Positions 1 through 6,198 are shown, counted from the stretch's first letter. The stretch: 9,565 nucleotides of DNA from Nitratifractor sp. (GCA_015485845.1 WFSU01000100.1:1-9565); one strand, 5' to 3'. Notes: generated by a model from the sequence alone, not told the origin. Translations and numbers: made by a program.

Positions 1-85
1 TGACGGTGCCGAAGAGTGCGGGGGTAGTGGCGTGGAGAGCTGTTGTCCAAAGGAGGAGTATGAGAATATGCCAATGTTTTTTCAT
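1..85 (-). CDS. N-terminus of an exported protein, cut by the left window edge
   Basis: Reading the minus strand from ATG at 85 gives 28 residues before the window ends: MKKHWHILILLLWTTALHA followed by TTPALFGTV. This is a textbook Sec signal peptide: two lysines, a hydrophobic Leu/Ile core, and an A-L-H-A end that suggests cleavage after residue 19. A clear Shine-Dalgarno (AGAAGGA, complement of 91-97) lies five bases before the ATG. The gene points the same way as the two exported-protein genes to its right and may belong to the same transcript, across a 185-base spacer holding hairpin repeats. There is no lipobox cysteine, so a periplasmic, secreted or outer-membrane protein is more likely than a lipoprotein. 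The mature part is too short to assign a family. Confidence 0.75.
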   Translation of the reverse strand, partial: MKKHWHILILLLWTTALHATTPALFGTV

Positions 86-103
86 GGTTTTCCTTCTATT
101 GTA

Positions 104-125
104 GGGGTTGGGACTTCAGTCCCAC
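104..125 (+). repeat. REP-like hairpin element, copy A
   Basis: The copy begins GGGG (104-107), then two variable bases, then a six-base-pair stem TGGGAC/GTCCCA (109-114 and 119-124) closed by the tetraloop TTCA, ending in AC. The GGGG run is preceded by GTA, so a GTAG tetranucleotide (101-104) sits 5' of the hairpin. That tetranucleotide position is typical of REP elements recognised by REP-associated tyrosine transposases. Two further copies follow at 177-198 (opposite strand) and 218-239. Confidence 0.7.
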
Positions 126-127
126 AA

Positions 128-147
128 ATGGAGCAACAACGCTCCAT
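128..147. repeat. Inverted repeat (7-bp stem, 6-base loop)
   Basis: ATGGAGC (128-134) and GCTCCAT (141-147) are perfect reverse complements around the loop AACAAC. It lies between REP-like copies A and B and does not share their sequence. It could be part of a composite REP cluster or contribute to transcript-end structure. No T-tract follows on either strand, so it is not called a terminator. Confidence 0.55.
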
Positions 148-176
148 ATCTCAAGACAAATACGCTAACGCGTTTG

Positions 177-198
177 GTTGGACTGAAGTCCAATCCCC
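177..198 (-). repeat. REP-like hairpin element, copy B (inverted)
   Basis: Read on the minus strand this copy aligns base for base with copies A and C: GGGG, two variable bases, the GGAC-TTCA-GTCC hairpin, then AC. The base flanking GGAC is T instead of G, and its partner after GTCC is A instead of C. The change keeps the base pair, which is covariation supporting a selected stem. The A/B pair is inverted, the arrangement seen in bacterial interspersed mosaic elements. Confidence 0.7.
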
Positions 199-217
199 GA
201 ATGGCAGCGAAACAAAA

Positions 218-239
218 GGGGCAGGGACTTCAGTCCCAC
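218..239 (+). repeat. REP-like hairpin element, copy C
   Basis: This is the same layout as copy A: GGGG (218-221), CA, then a GGGAC/GTCCC stem (224-228 and 233-237) with loop TTCA, then AC. It lies about 30 bases beyond the stop codon of the 359-residue protein gene. Read on the minus strand, the hairpin is followed after several C residues by CTTTTGTTT, so it might also slow or end transcription of that operon. The T-run is too distant for a classical intrinsic terminator. Confidence 0.65.
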
Positions 240-270
240 AAAAATATGGACAGGGGTTGTCACCCTGCTC

Positions 271-1350
271 CTATTGCGGCATACACTGCTGGATCGCCTG
301 CATCGACTGTGCTTTTTTGATGCAGGGGATCGCCGCTTCGAATTGGTCGATCTCTTTGAGCATTTTCTGTTTATCCGCCGCACTCCAGCTCGTCAAATGA
401 TCTTCGCGATTCTCGGGGAACATTTGGTTGCCTTTGTCCACGCACTGGTTGGCTGCTTGGAGTGTATTGGCTGCCCCGAAGCACTGCTTGGCGAAGGCAA
501 CCGTGCGCTCCTGATGGAGGATTTTTCGTTTGATTTCCGGGAGCATCGCCATACTCATGGCATTCATGACGTTTTTTTGCTGATTGGGATTCATCGGAGT
601 ACCGGGTGCGATCCCCTGCTGACGTTTGGCCGCGTCAAACGCTGAGCGTTTCTGCTGGAGTTGGCGGATCATCTGCTGGGTCTGCTCGGGGCTCATCCCT
701 CCGGCACCGGCGGGGAGCTTCTGGCGGGGGAAATCGGGCAGGCGGAAGCTGCTCTCGGGGATGGTGATATCAAACTTTGCTTCCGTTGCCACTTCGGTAC
801 GTTGGATGCCGAGGACATTGGTGGTGACCTTCAGCGGCACGCCCTTGTAGAGACACTGGGTGGCAACCCGCATTTTCCACACGTCGCAGGTGTAGCCGGC
901 TATGGTCTCCTGTCCGATTTTATGTCCCCCCATCTGCTTGAGCATCTTTTTGCCCATTCCGGCGATATTCTGGTTGGCGGCTGCGATCATCAGTGCCATG
1001 CCGGGGACGTTCATCTCCATGATGTGCTTGCGGTTGAAGTCAACCTGTGTCGCTTTGGTGCCGACCATCAGGGTCATGTGGTGCTTTTTGTCCACTTTTT
1101 CATTGCCGAAGATGTTCATTTTCGAGACGGTGACCTCTTCGCTCAGCTCCCGAAAGCCATACTTGTCGAAGATCAGCCGTTTTTTCCCTTTGAGCTTCTG
1201 TGTGGTGCCCATGATGTTGCCGCTACCCCGGATGGTATAGGTGACTTTGCCGCTCTTGACGAGGTATTTCTTGTAGGTCTTCCCTCCGCCGTAGAGAGGT
1301 GAGAGGGTGACGAGGGCTGCGATGAGGATGAGAGGGGTGCGCGGGGACAT
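271..1350 (-). CDS. Exported DUF4412/LolA-like protein with C-terminal duplicated Cys motif
   Basis: A 359-residue protein. The start is ATG at 1350, not the upstream in-frame ATG at 1389: AAAGGAG (complement of 1356-1362) lies five bases before 1350, and the N-terminus there is a signal peptide (MSPRTPLILIAALVTLSPLY). Residues about 25-205 alternate beta-strand-like segments (SGKVTYTIRGSGNIMG, KKRLIFDKYG, then a QVDF...PGMALM stretch). This resembles DUF4412 or LolA/LolB-like proteins, judged by pattern only. Residues 219-275 are Gln/Met-rich and probably helical. The C-terminus carries two matching Cys-x12-Cys motifs (C290-C303 and C343-C356). The start codon lies 13 bases after the VWA gene stop, with the SD in that gap, so the two are almost surely co-transcribed. 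Function is unknown; a periplasmic or envelope role is inferred from the signal peptide and cysteines. Confidence 0.8.
   Translation of the reverse strand: MSPRTPLILIAALVTLSPLYGGGKTYKKYLVKSGKVTYTIRGSGNIMGTTQKLKGKKRLIFDKYGFRELSEEVTVSKMNIFGNEKVDKKHHMTLMVGTKATQVDFNRKHIMEMNVPGMALMIAAANQNIAGMGKKMLKQMGGHKIGQETIAGYTCDVWKMRVATQCLYKGVPLKVTTNVLGIQRTEVATEAKFDITIPESSFRLPDFPRQKLPAGAGGMSPEQTQQMIRQLQQKRSAFDAAKRQQGIAPGTPMNPNQQKNVMNAMSMAMLPEIKRKILHQERTVAFAKQCFGAANTLQAANQCVDKGNQMFPENREDHLTSWSAADKQKMLKEIDQFEAAIPCIKKAQSMQAIQQCMPQ
283..483 (-). other. Duplicated Cys-x12-Cys motif in the exported protein
   Basis: Residues 290-303 (CFGAANTLQAANQC) and 343-356 (CIKKAQSMQAIQQC) align without gaps as C-x2-[AK]-A-[NQ]-[ST]-[LM]-Q-A-x-[NQ]-Q-C. 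Both look helical and are joined by about 40 residues containing W322. The match suggests an internal duplication, with cysteines available for disulfides in the periplasm. I do not recognise it as a named domain. Confidence 0.6.
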
Positions 1351-1363
1351 GGTGGCTCCTTTG

Positions 1364-3844
1364 TTATTTGCTGAAGAGTTGAAGGTCATCGTCGGAGACG
1401 TTGAGCTCCGTAGTATTTTTGGGACTTGATTGGGTGTGTGCGGTTGCTTTTTGCTTGCCGCCCATTAGTCCGCCGAGGGCATTGAGGAGATCACCCATTT
1501 TTTTGAGATCGTCCTTGTGGTCATTGACGGTTTTGGTGATCGCATCGGCTGCCTGATTGAGATCCTGGATTTTTTGTTGTACCGGTTTGGGGACGATGGG
1601 TGTGGTGGAGGTGGACTGCGGGGCGGGGCTTGATGTGGCCGGTGTGGCTGGCTGGGGTGTTTCTGCGGGTTTTTGGCGGGTAAAATCGAGTACGGCAGCG
1701 CTGTTTTCTCCGTTTGTGACGGTGATCTTTGTCGTGGCTCTGGCTGCTTTGATTTTCCCCTCGATGGTGTAGGCGCCTTCGTCCAACGTGACTTTGAGCT
1801 TTTGGGAGCACGAGGTACTTTTCTCATATACCAACTCCCCGCTGGAAGCGTAGATTTCATAGTGGACGCCATCGCTGGGATGCAAGCATGTCGAACTCAG
1901 ATAGAAAAAGGGGAAGATGACATGCACTTTGGTCGCCTCACCCGGTTTGATCTCCACGGGGATATTTTTTTTCTGGAATCCATTGTGGTCACATTTGAGT
2001 GTGTAATGACCCGCTGCCAACCGTTTGTGGTTGATGGAGGAGTCTCTGCGCCGTGTCGGATCGACTCGCCAATTCTCGCTTTCGTCCTGGTTGTAAATAT
2101 CGCAATTGCCATTGATCCATTTGCCTCCTTTCCGTTCGCTGGCACTGACAAACACTTCACCCGTCTGCCCAAAAACGACCTCAACACGGGTTGCCTTCCC
2201 TGCTTTGACGGCGACGGGAATGTCTTTTTTTGTGATGGAATTGTAGGAGCAGTCCAAGGTATACTCGCCAACAGGCACTTGCTTTGCGGTGCTTTCGGGA
2301 TGCTTCCTTTTGACAGAGATGTACCAATTGTCATGCCTATCTTTGTAATAAAGTCTGCAGCTCGCTTCGACGAGTTTACCCTTAGGAGTCTCGCGTGCGG
2401 TCACATAGACTTGGCCGGTCTGACCGAAGACCACATGGATATGTTGCATTTTGCCCGCTTGGATCTCGACGGGGATATCCTTTTTGCTGAATTCATTGTA
2501 ATTGCATTTGAGCGTGTAGTGTCCCACCGGGAACTGTTTGGCAGTCGATTGTGGGTTTCGTTTTCGTGCGCCCAGATACCAGCTCTCTTCCTTGTCGTTC
2601 ATCAGGTGACAACTGGCATCGACCAGTTTGCCCCCTTCGGTTTCGCTGGCAGTTGCATAGACTTGACCGGTCTGCTTAAAATATAAGTGGATACTCTTCT
2701 TCTCCTTGTTGCCCAGTGTAATCTGCTTCTTCGCTGTCATACCGTTATAGGCAGCTTGGATCAAAAAGTCTCCCGTGGGCAATGCTCGCTCACACGCCTT
2801 GCTTTTGGTCGGGACACACCAGGCGATTTCATCACTCATATTGGGCTGACCATTAAGCACAGGATAGATGCGTACCGAGCTCTTGACCTTGGGATCGCCC
2901 TGCTCTTCGGCGGTGTCGATGGTGACTTTGCCGCTCTTGAGTTGGATGATGACGGGATTGTTCTTTTTGGGTTTGAGGGTGACATCTCCGGCGACTTTCT
3001 GGACGTCGGAGGTGCGGGCGTAGGTGGCTTCGATGTGGACTTTACCCACTTTGGCCGGGACTTTGGGGGCTTCTTTGTCCCCACTATAGAGTATTTTTCC
3101 TTTTTGGGTCGCCTTCCACTGCATGCCGGAGACGTTGAGGGCGGTGGGGGACATGTTCAGGCGGGCGATGAGTTCGAGGGTGGTGTTTTGGCTGACGGGT
3201 TTTTTGGGCTTGGGCTTTTCCACTTTTTTGGCAATGACTTTGATCGCTTTGTTCAGTGCCGCAGCGTTTTTGGCGGAGAAGTACTCCCCGCCGGTCGCGT
3301 GTGCGATGCAGGCGAGCTGCCGATCGGTCGCGGCGTTGACGTTGAAGCCGACGACATGGGCGACGAAATTGATCCCCTCGGCTTTGAGCTGCTTAGCCGT
3401 CGCACACGGATCGGCGTCGCAGCTCTCTTTGCCGTCGCTGATGAGGATGATGGTGGTCTGATCCTCATACTGACGCAGAGAGTTGGCGACTTGGCGGAGT
3501 GACTTGGCGATGGGGGTCATCCCTTTGGGGAGGATGCCCATGACGGTGTCAATCATCTGTTTTTTGTGCACCGGGCCGATGGGGATGACGGTTTGGATGT
3601 CGTTGCAGTCCCCTTTGACCCGGTGGCCGTAGACAGTGAGACCGAGCTGGACTTTGGGATTCCACTTCCCGACGACCGATTTGAGTGCATCCCGGGCGAT
3701 GACGATCTTATTGACCCCATCGATCTGCCCCCACATGCTCCCACTTGCATCGAAGATGATCATCGCTTTGGGGGTGCCGGCTCCGAGGAGCGAGACGAGA
3801 ACGATCGCCAATATGCCGACGATACGGCGTACAAAAGTGTGCAT
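1364..3844 (-). CDS. Secreted VWA-domain protein with tandem Cys-containing beta repeats
   Basis: An 826-residue protein with a signal peptide (MHTFVRRIVGILAIVLVSLL, likely cleaved near APKA-type residues at 24-27). The VWA domain (about 28-205) has a complete metal-ion-dependent adhesion site: DASGS (D32, S34, S36), T110 in KGMTP, and D137 in LISDGKE. Cysteines C80, C142, C147 and C179 fit disulfides of an exported VWA domain. A Lys/Pro linker (206-217) leads to a series of beta-sandwich-like units. Three are close repeats (390-473, 474-558, 559-644), with more diverged relatives before (about 303-389) and after (about 645-722). Then come a Pro/Thr/Ser-rich linker (725-753) and a likely amphipathic helix (755-795). 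VWA domains commonly bind protein partners; the ligand here is unknown. There is no membrane anchor or sorting motif at the C-terminus. A weak SD (AAGGG) precedes the ATG. Confidence 0.85.
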   Translation of the reverse strand: MHTFVRRIVGILAIVLVSLLGAGTPKAMIIFDASGSMWGQIDGVNKIVIARDALKSVVGKWNPKVQLGLTVYGHRVKGDCNDIQTVIPIGPVHKKQMIDTVMGILPKGMTPIAKSLRQVANSLRQYEDQTTIILISDGKESCDADPCATAKQLKAEGINFVAHVVGFNVNAATDRQLACIAHATGGEYFSAKNAAALNKAIKVIAKKVEKPKPKKPVSQNTTLELIARLNMSPTALNVSGMQWKATQKGKILYSGDKEAPKVPAKVGKVHIEATYARTSDVQKVAGDVTLKPKKNNPVIIQLKSGKVTIDTAEEQGDPKVKSSVRIYPVLNGQPNMSDEIAWCVPTKSKACERALPTGDFLIQAAYNGMTAKKQITLGNKEKKSIHLYFKQTGQVYATASETEGGKLVDASCHLMNDKEESWYLGARKRNPQSTAKQFPVGHYTLKCNYNEFSKKDIPVEIQAGKMQHIHVVFGQTGQVYVTARETPKGKLVEASCRLYYKDRHDNWYISVKRKHPESTAKQVPVGEYTLDCSYNSITKKDIPVAVKAGKATRVEVVFGQTGEVFVSASERKGGKWINGNCDIYNQDESENWRVDPTRRRDSSINHKRLAAGHYTLKCDHNGFQKKNIPVEIKPGEATKVHVIFPFFYLSSTCLHPSDGVHYEIYASSGELVYEKSTSCSQKLKVTLDEGAYTIEGKIKAARATTKITVTNGENSAAVLDFTRQKPAETPQPATPATSSPAPQSTSTTPIVPKPVQQKIQDLNQAADAITKTVNDHKDDLKKMGDLLNALGGLMGGKQKATAHTQSSPKNTTELNVSDDDLQLFSK
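1913..2677 (-). repeat. Three tandem ~85-residue repeats within the VWA protein
   Basis: The units cover residues 390-473, 474-558 and 559-644. Each opens with QTGQV or QTGEV, then a first cysteine (C412, C496, C581), a tryptophan (W422, W507, W592), a basic stretch, a YTL turn with a second cysteine (C447, C532, C618), a KK-[DN]-IPV strand, and ends in a V-[VI]-F strand. The fixed Cys pair in each unit suggests one disulfide per repeat. The fold resembles carboxypeptidase-regulatory or PEGA-like beta-sandwiches, as inference. Copies are clearly diverged at the DNA level, so this is an old duplication. Confidence 0.8.
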
Positions 3845-3871
3845 AATAGCCCTTGAAAATGGATTTGGGTT

Positions 3872-3877
3872 ATTCTA
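3872..3877 (-). promoter_or_regulatory. Probable promoter (-10) of the VWA operon
   Basis: The complement reads TGG-TAGAAT, an extended -10 (TGn plus a one-mismatch TATAAT), 27 bases before the VWA start codon. No convincing -35 box is seen at the usual distance; Campylobacterota sigma-70 promoters often lack one. It is divergent from the promoter at 3941. Confidence 0.5.
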
Positions 3878-3940
3878 CCATAATTTTTGGGCAAATGTGT
3901 GACAAATCAGAAAAAAACGAAAACTCTTACTAATTCCAAG

Positions 3941-3946
3941 TATAAT
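3941..3946 (+). promoter_or_regulatory. Probable promoter (-10) of the exonuclease gene
   Basis: A perfect TATAAT lies 24 bases upstream of the exonuclease start, within an A/T-rich stretch (3880-3950) that stands out from the surrounding sequence. There is no clear -35 box. The predicted transcript start near 3953 leaves a short leader that includes the AAGGAG ribosome binding site at 3960-3965. Confidence 0.6.
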
Positions 3947-3970
3947 ACATAACTCAACCAAGGAGTGACG

Positions 3971-4708
3971 ATGCCCTACTATATATTATTTGACACCGAA
4001 ACCACCGGAAACAGAGATAATGATCGCATCATACAAATTGGTGCCATGGTCGTCAAGAACCGTAACGATGTGGAAGTGATCGACGAGTTGTGCCGTACCG
4101 ATGTGCCCATCACCATCGAGGCGATGGAGGTGCATGGGATCACACCGGATGTAATCGAGGACAAACCTCTCTATGCCGAGACGACCTTTTCCCGGCGGAT
4201 CGGAGAGCTGAATATGCCGGAGAATTACTTCATTGCCCACAACATTGGTTTTGACCTCGGGATGATTGAAAAAGAGGGATTCAAAAATACAATGAAGCTC
4301 ATCGACACCGTCCGGTGCGCCCGCCATCTCCTCCCCGATCTCCCCGCTCACCGGCTCCAGTATCTCCGCTACGCACTGGAACTCTATCGGGAGGAAACAG
4401 CTGAAGCCTCCAAGCTCGGGGTCACGGTCAAAGCCCACGATGCCATCGGAGATGTACTGATCCTCAAGCTCCTCTTCTCGTACCTCATCCAAAAAGTCCG
4501 GGAAGCATTTCCTGACGACAACCCGGTGGAGAAGATGGTCGAACTCACCAAAACTCCCGTCATGATCCGCACCTTTAAATTCGGCAAATACAAAGGGGAG
4601 TCGATCGAAGCAATCGCAGCCAAAGATCCCGGCTATCTTGGATGGATGCGTAAGAACCTCGATCTCGATGAGGATATGCGCTATACCCTGGATGCCTATC
4701 TTCATTAA
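3971..4708 (+). CDS. DEDDh-family 3'-5' exonuclease with ExoX-like C-terminal segment
   Basis: A 245-residue DnaQ-superfamily exonuclease. All three motifs are intact: Exo I FDTETTG (D8, E10), Exo II HNIGFD (D95), Exo III HDAIGD (H156, D161). The His five residues before the last Asp makes it the DEDDh subtype, which removes nucleotides from DNA or RNA 3' ends with two metal ions. Residues about 202-230 (TFKFGKYKGESIEAIAAKDP, then GYLGWM) match the short C-terminal module of exodeoxyribonuclease X-type proteins. It is therefore probably a stand-alone repair or processing nuclease, not the polymerase III proofreading subunit. ATG at 3971 is preferred over the in-frame GTG at 3965, because that GTG lies inside the AAGGAG ribosome binding site. 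It has its own TATAAT promoter and is divergent from the VWA operon. Confidence 0.9.
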   Translation: MPYYILFDTETTGNRDNDRIIQIGAMVVKNRNDVEVIDELCRTDVPITIEAMEVHGITPDVIEDKPLYAETTFSRRIGELNMPENYFIAHNIGFDLGMIEKEGFKNTMKLIDTVRCARHLLPDLPAHRLQYLRYALELYREETAEASKLGVTVKAHDAIGDVLILKLLFSYLIQKVREAFPDDNPVEKMVELTKTPVMIRTFKFGKYKGESIEAIAAKDPGYLGWMRKNLDLDEDMRYTLDAYLH

Positions 4709-4719
4709 GAAATATCCGA

Positions 4720-4725
4720 TATAAT
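4720..4725 (+). promoter_or_regulatory. Probable promoter (-10) of the FUN14-queH pair
   Basis: A perfect TATAAT lies in the 43-base gap between the exonuclease stop and the FUN14 GTG start, 26 bases before that start. There is no clear -35 box. Its placement suggests FUN14 and queH are transcribed separately from, or in addition to, read-through from the exonuclease gene. Confidence 0.5.
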
Positions 4726-4751
4726 ATGAAAAAATATCAAGGACAGAGGCT

Positions 4752-5081
4752 GTGAACGAAACGTTGACGGAAAATGGATTGAGCCTTCCCTATCTTGAGA
4801 TGGGATCCGGGTTTATGATGGGGATGTCTGTAGGGTATGTCCTCAAAAAAAGTTTCAAGTTGCTGCTGTTTTTGACCGGGTTGGCGGTCATCACTGTTTT
4901 TGTCCTGGAACAAAAGGGGGTGATCGTCCTCAACGAAACCGCCTTGGATCAAAACGTCAGCCTGGGATGGGAAATGTTCAAGACATTCGGTCTCTGGCTC
5001 AAAGAACGCCTTGCCTCCCTGAAGATTACCGGAGGAGCCAGTGCCGTCGCCGGCTTTTTTGTCGGTTTGAAAATGGGATAA
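4752..5081 (+). CDS. FUN14-family small membrane protein
   Basis: A 109-residue protein with GTG start; AAGGA at 4739-4743 lies eight bases upstream. It has the FUN14 pattern: a glycine-rich first hydrophobic segment (about 18-30, GSGFMMGMSVGYVLKK), a strong transmembrane helix (about 36-54), then an N-x-T-containing stretch, an amphipathic region rich in W, F and L (72-90), and a final glycine/alanine-rich helix (93-107). In eukaryotes FUN14 proteins are mitochondrial outer-membrane mitophagy receptors; the role of bacterial members is not established. It lacks the eukaryotic N-terminal LC3-binding tail, as expected. It is separated from queH by one base, so the two are surely co-transcribed, although no functional tie to tRNA modification is known. 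It is likely located in the inner membrane. Confidence 0.75.
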   Translation: MNETLTENGLSLPYLEMGSGFMMGMSVGYVLKKSFKLLLFLTGLAVITVFVLEQKGVIVLNETALDQNVSLGWEMFKTFGLWLKERLASLKITGGASAVAGFFVGLKMG

Positions 5082-5082
5082 T

Positions 5083-6162
5083 ATGCTCGTGCATATCTGC
5101 TGCGCCGTTGATAGCCATTATTTCCTCCAGAAACTGCGTGATGATTACCCGAATGAAAAACTGATCGGCTATTTTTACGATCCCAACATCCATCCCTACA
5201 GCGAATACTACCTCCGACTTCTCGAAGTCCGGCGCAGTTGTGCGCAGTTGGATATCGAACTGACTGAGGGGACGTATGATATGGAGGGGTGGCTGGCTGC
5301 CGTCCGAGGACTCGAACACGAACCCGAAAAAGGAGCCCGGTGCAGTGTCTGTTTTGACCACCGGTTTGAAGCGAGTGCACAGAAAGCAGCGGAGCTGGGA
5401 GAAAAAGTTTTCACCTCCACTCTCCTTACTTCTCCTAAAAAATCGCTTGAACAATTGCGGAACTCCGGAGAAGAGATCGCGGCACGGTTCGGAATCACCT
5501 TTGTCGCTCCCGATTATCGCAAAGCTTCCGGGACGCAGGAGCAGAATATTCTTGCCAAAGAGGCCAAACTCTATCGGCAGGACTACTGTGGATGTGTTTT
5601 CGCTCTCGGACAGCAGCGGGCGCAGCAGGAGCGGATCGCCGACGAGCTCATGAGCCCGATTTCGGGGCAAATTCAGCCCGAATCGATCGAAGAGCGGATC
5701 GCTTTGTACGAACAACGTCTCGAGCTTGAAGCAGATGATCGCCCTTATACGATCGTCAAAGAACGCTTCCTCAACTGGCGCCTCAGCCATGCCCGGCTCA
5801 CCGTGCGCGGGGTTCCGACTCCGGTGCACATCCTCCCCTATTCTACCCTCAAAAAAAACTACACACGCGGCCGAATCGAACAGCAGGTCAAGAGCATCGC
5901 CTATCTGAGCCGTGATGAAGTGAAGTTTCTCTCACTTGCGGACTACAATCAGATGACACAGTCCCATTATGGGGATGTTGCCACTTTGATTTTTGCCCCG
6001 CCTCCTTTTGAAACAGAGGTGGCATTGCGTCGATCCCTGTTGACCTCAGCGTACGATTTGAGTACGATCTGTATCGTCGAGGTGCTGCCCCATAACAAAA
6101 TAGAGCTCTGGCTTGAAGCCCAGACGTATGAGGATGTCCGTGAGCGTCTGATTCCCCTTTGA
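5083..6162 (+). CDS. queH: Epoxyqueuosine reductase QueH, long form
   Basis: A 359-residue protein. QueH reduces epoxyqueuosine to queuosine at the wobble position of GUN-anticodon tRNAs and replaces the cobalamin-dependent QueG in many bacteria. The N-terminal about 180 residues carry the family cysteine motifs: HICCAVD (C6, C7), RCSVCF (C87, C90) and YCGC (C169, C171), plus YFYDPNIHP (30-38) and TSTLLTSPKK (111-120). These cysteines supply ligands for the iron-sulfur and metal site. The second position after CC is Val where many relatives have Pro (CCAPD). Residues about 185-359 form a C-terminal extension beyond the roughly 200-residue minimal QueH. It has a charged helical start and alternating strands, with no motif I recognise. 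The ATG lies one base after the FUN14 stop, so translation is probably coupled. Confidence 0.88.
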   Translation: MLVHICCAVDSHYFLQKLRDDYPNEKLIGYFYDPNIHPYSEYYLRLLEVRRSCAQLDIELTEGTYDMEGWLAAVRGLEHEPEKGARCSVCFDHRFEASAQKAAELGEKVFTSTLLTSPKKSLEQLRNSGEEIAARFGITFVAPDYRKASGTQEQNILAKEAKLYRQDYCGCVFALGQQRAQQERIADELMSPISGQIQPESIEERIALYEQRLELEADDRPYTIVKERFLNWRLSHARLTVRGVPTPVHILPYSTLKKNYTRGRIEQQVKSIAYLSRDEVKFLSLADYNQMTQSHYGDVATLIFAPPPFETEVALRRSLLTSAYDLSTICIVEVLPHNKIELWLEAQTYEDVRERLIPL

Positions 6163-6185
6163 ATCGGGTCGGTTAATCGCCGATT
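6162..6185 (+). terminator. Possible weak terminator after queH
   Basis: AATCGG (6162-6167) and CCGATT (6180-6185) can pair as a six-base stem around a 12-base loop, followed by TACTTCTTTTGGG. The T-tract is interrupted and the loop large, so this is at best a weak intrinsic terminator separating queH from the fabZ promoter. Confidence 0.3.
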
Positions 6186-6198
6186 TACTTCTTTTGGG

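Noticed and set aside
98..103. TACAAT on the complement as a -10 box for the left-edge gene
   Set aside because: A start about seven bases downstream would fall within the ribosome binding site at 91-97 and leave no usable leader.
49..104. AAGGAGG followed by a 14-codon plus-strand ORF (ATG 60, stop 102-104) that looks like a truncated gene start
   Set aside because: The purine-rich run is the complement of leucine codons in the signal peptide of the minus-strand gene at 1-85, which is far better supported.
101..239. CRISPR-like array from the three repeated hairpin copies
   Set aside because: There are only three copies, in mixed orientation, with unequal spacing (51 and 19 bases) and no cas gene nearby. 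A REP-like family explains them better.
32..400. Plus-strand open frame of 122 residues with a repeated GTSVPQ peptide
   Set aside because: The repeated peptide is simply the translation of the hairpin copies A and C, and the frame then runs antisense into the 359-residue protein gene. It has no plausible domain.
1351..1389. Start of the DUF4412-like gene at ATG 1389, overlapping the VWA gene by 26 bases
   Set aside because: This start would add 13 polar residues before the signal peptide and has no ribosome site as good as the AAAGGAG placed correctly for ATG 1350.
1673..3502. Two long plus-strand open frames opposite the VWA gene (1673-2686 and 2687-3502, same frame with one stop between)
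   Set aside because: Their codons are in exact antiparallel register with the VWA codons, so stops arise only where the sense gene uses TTA, CTA or TCA, which it rarely does. They lack domain features and ribosome sites, while the sense gene has a signal peptide, a complete MIDAS and repeats.
3986..4705. Minus-strand open frame of 239 residues opposite the exonuclease
   Set aside because: It is in antiparallel codon register with a gene that has intact DEDDh motifs, and it shows no motif or ribosome site of its own.
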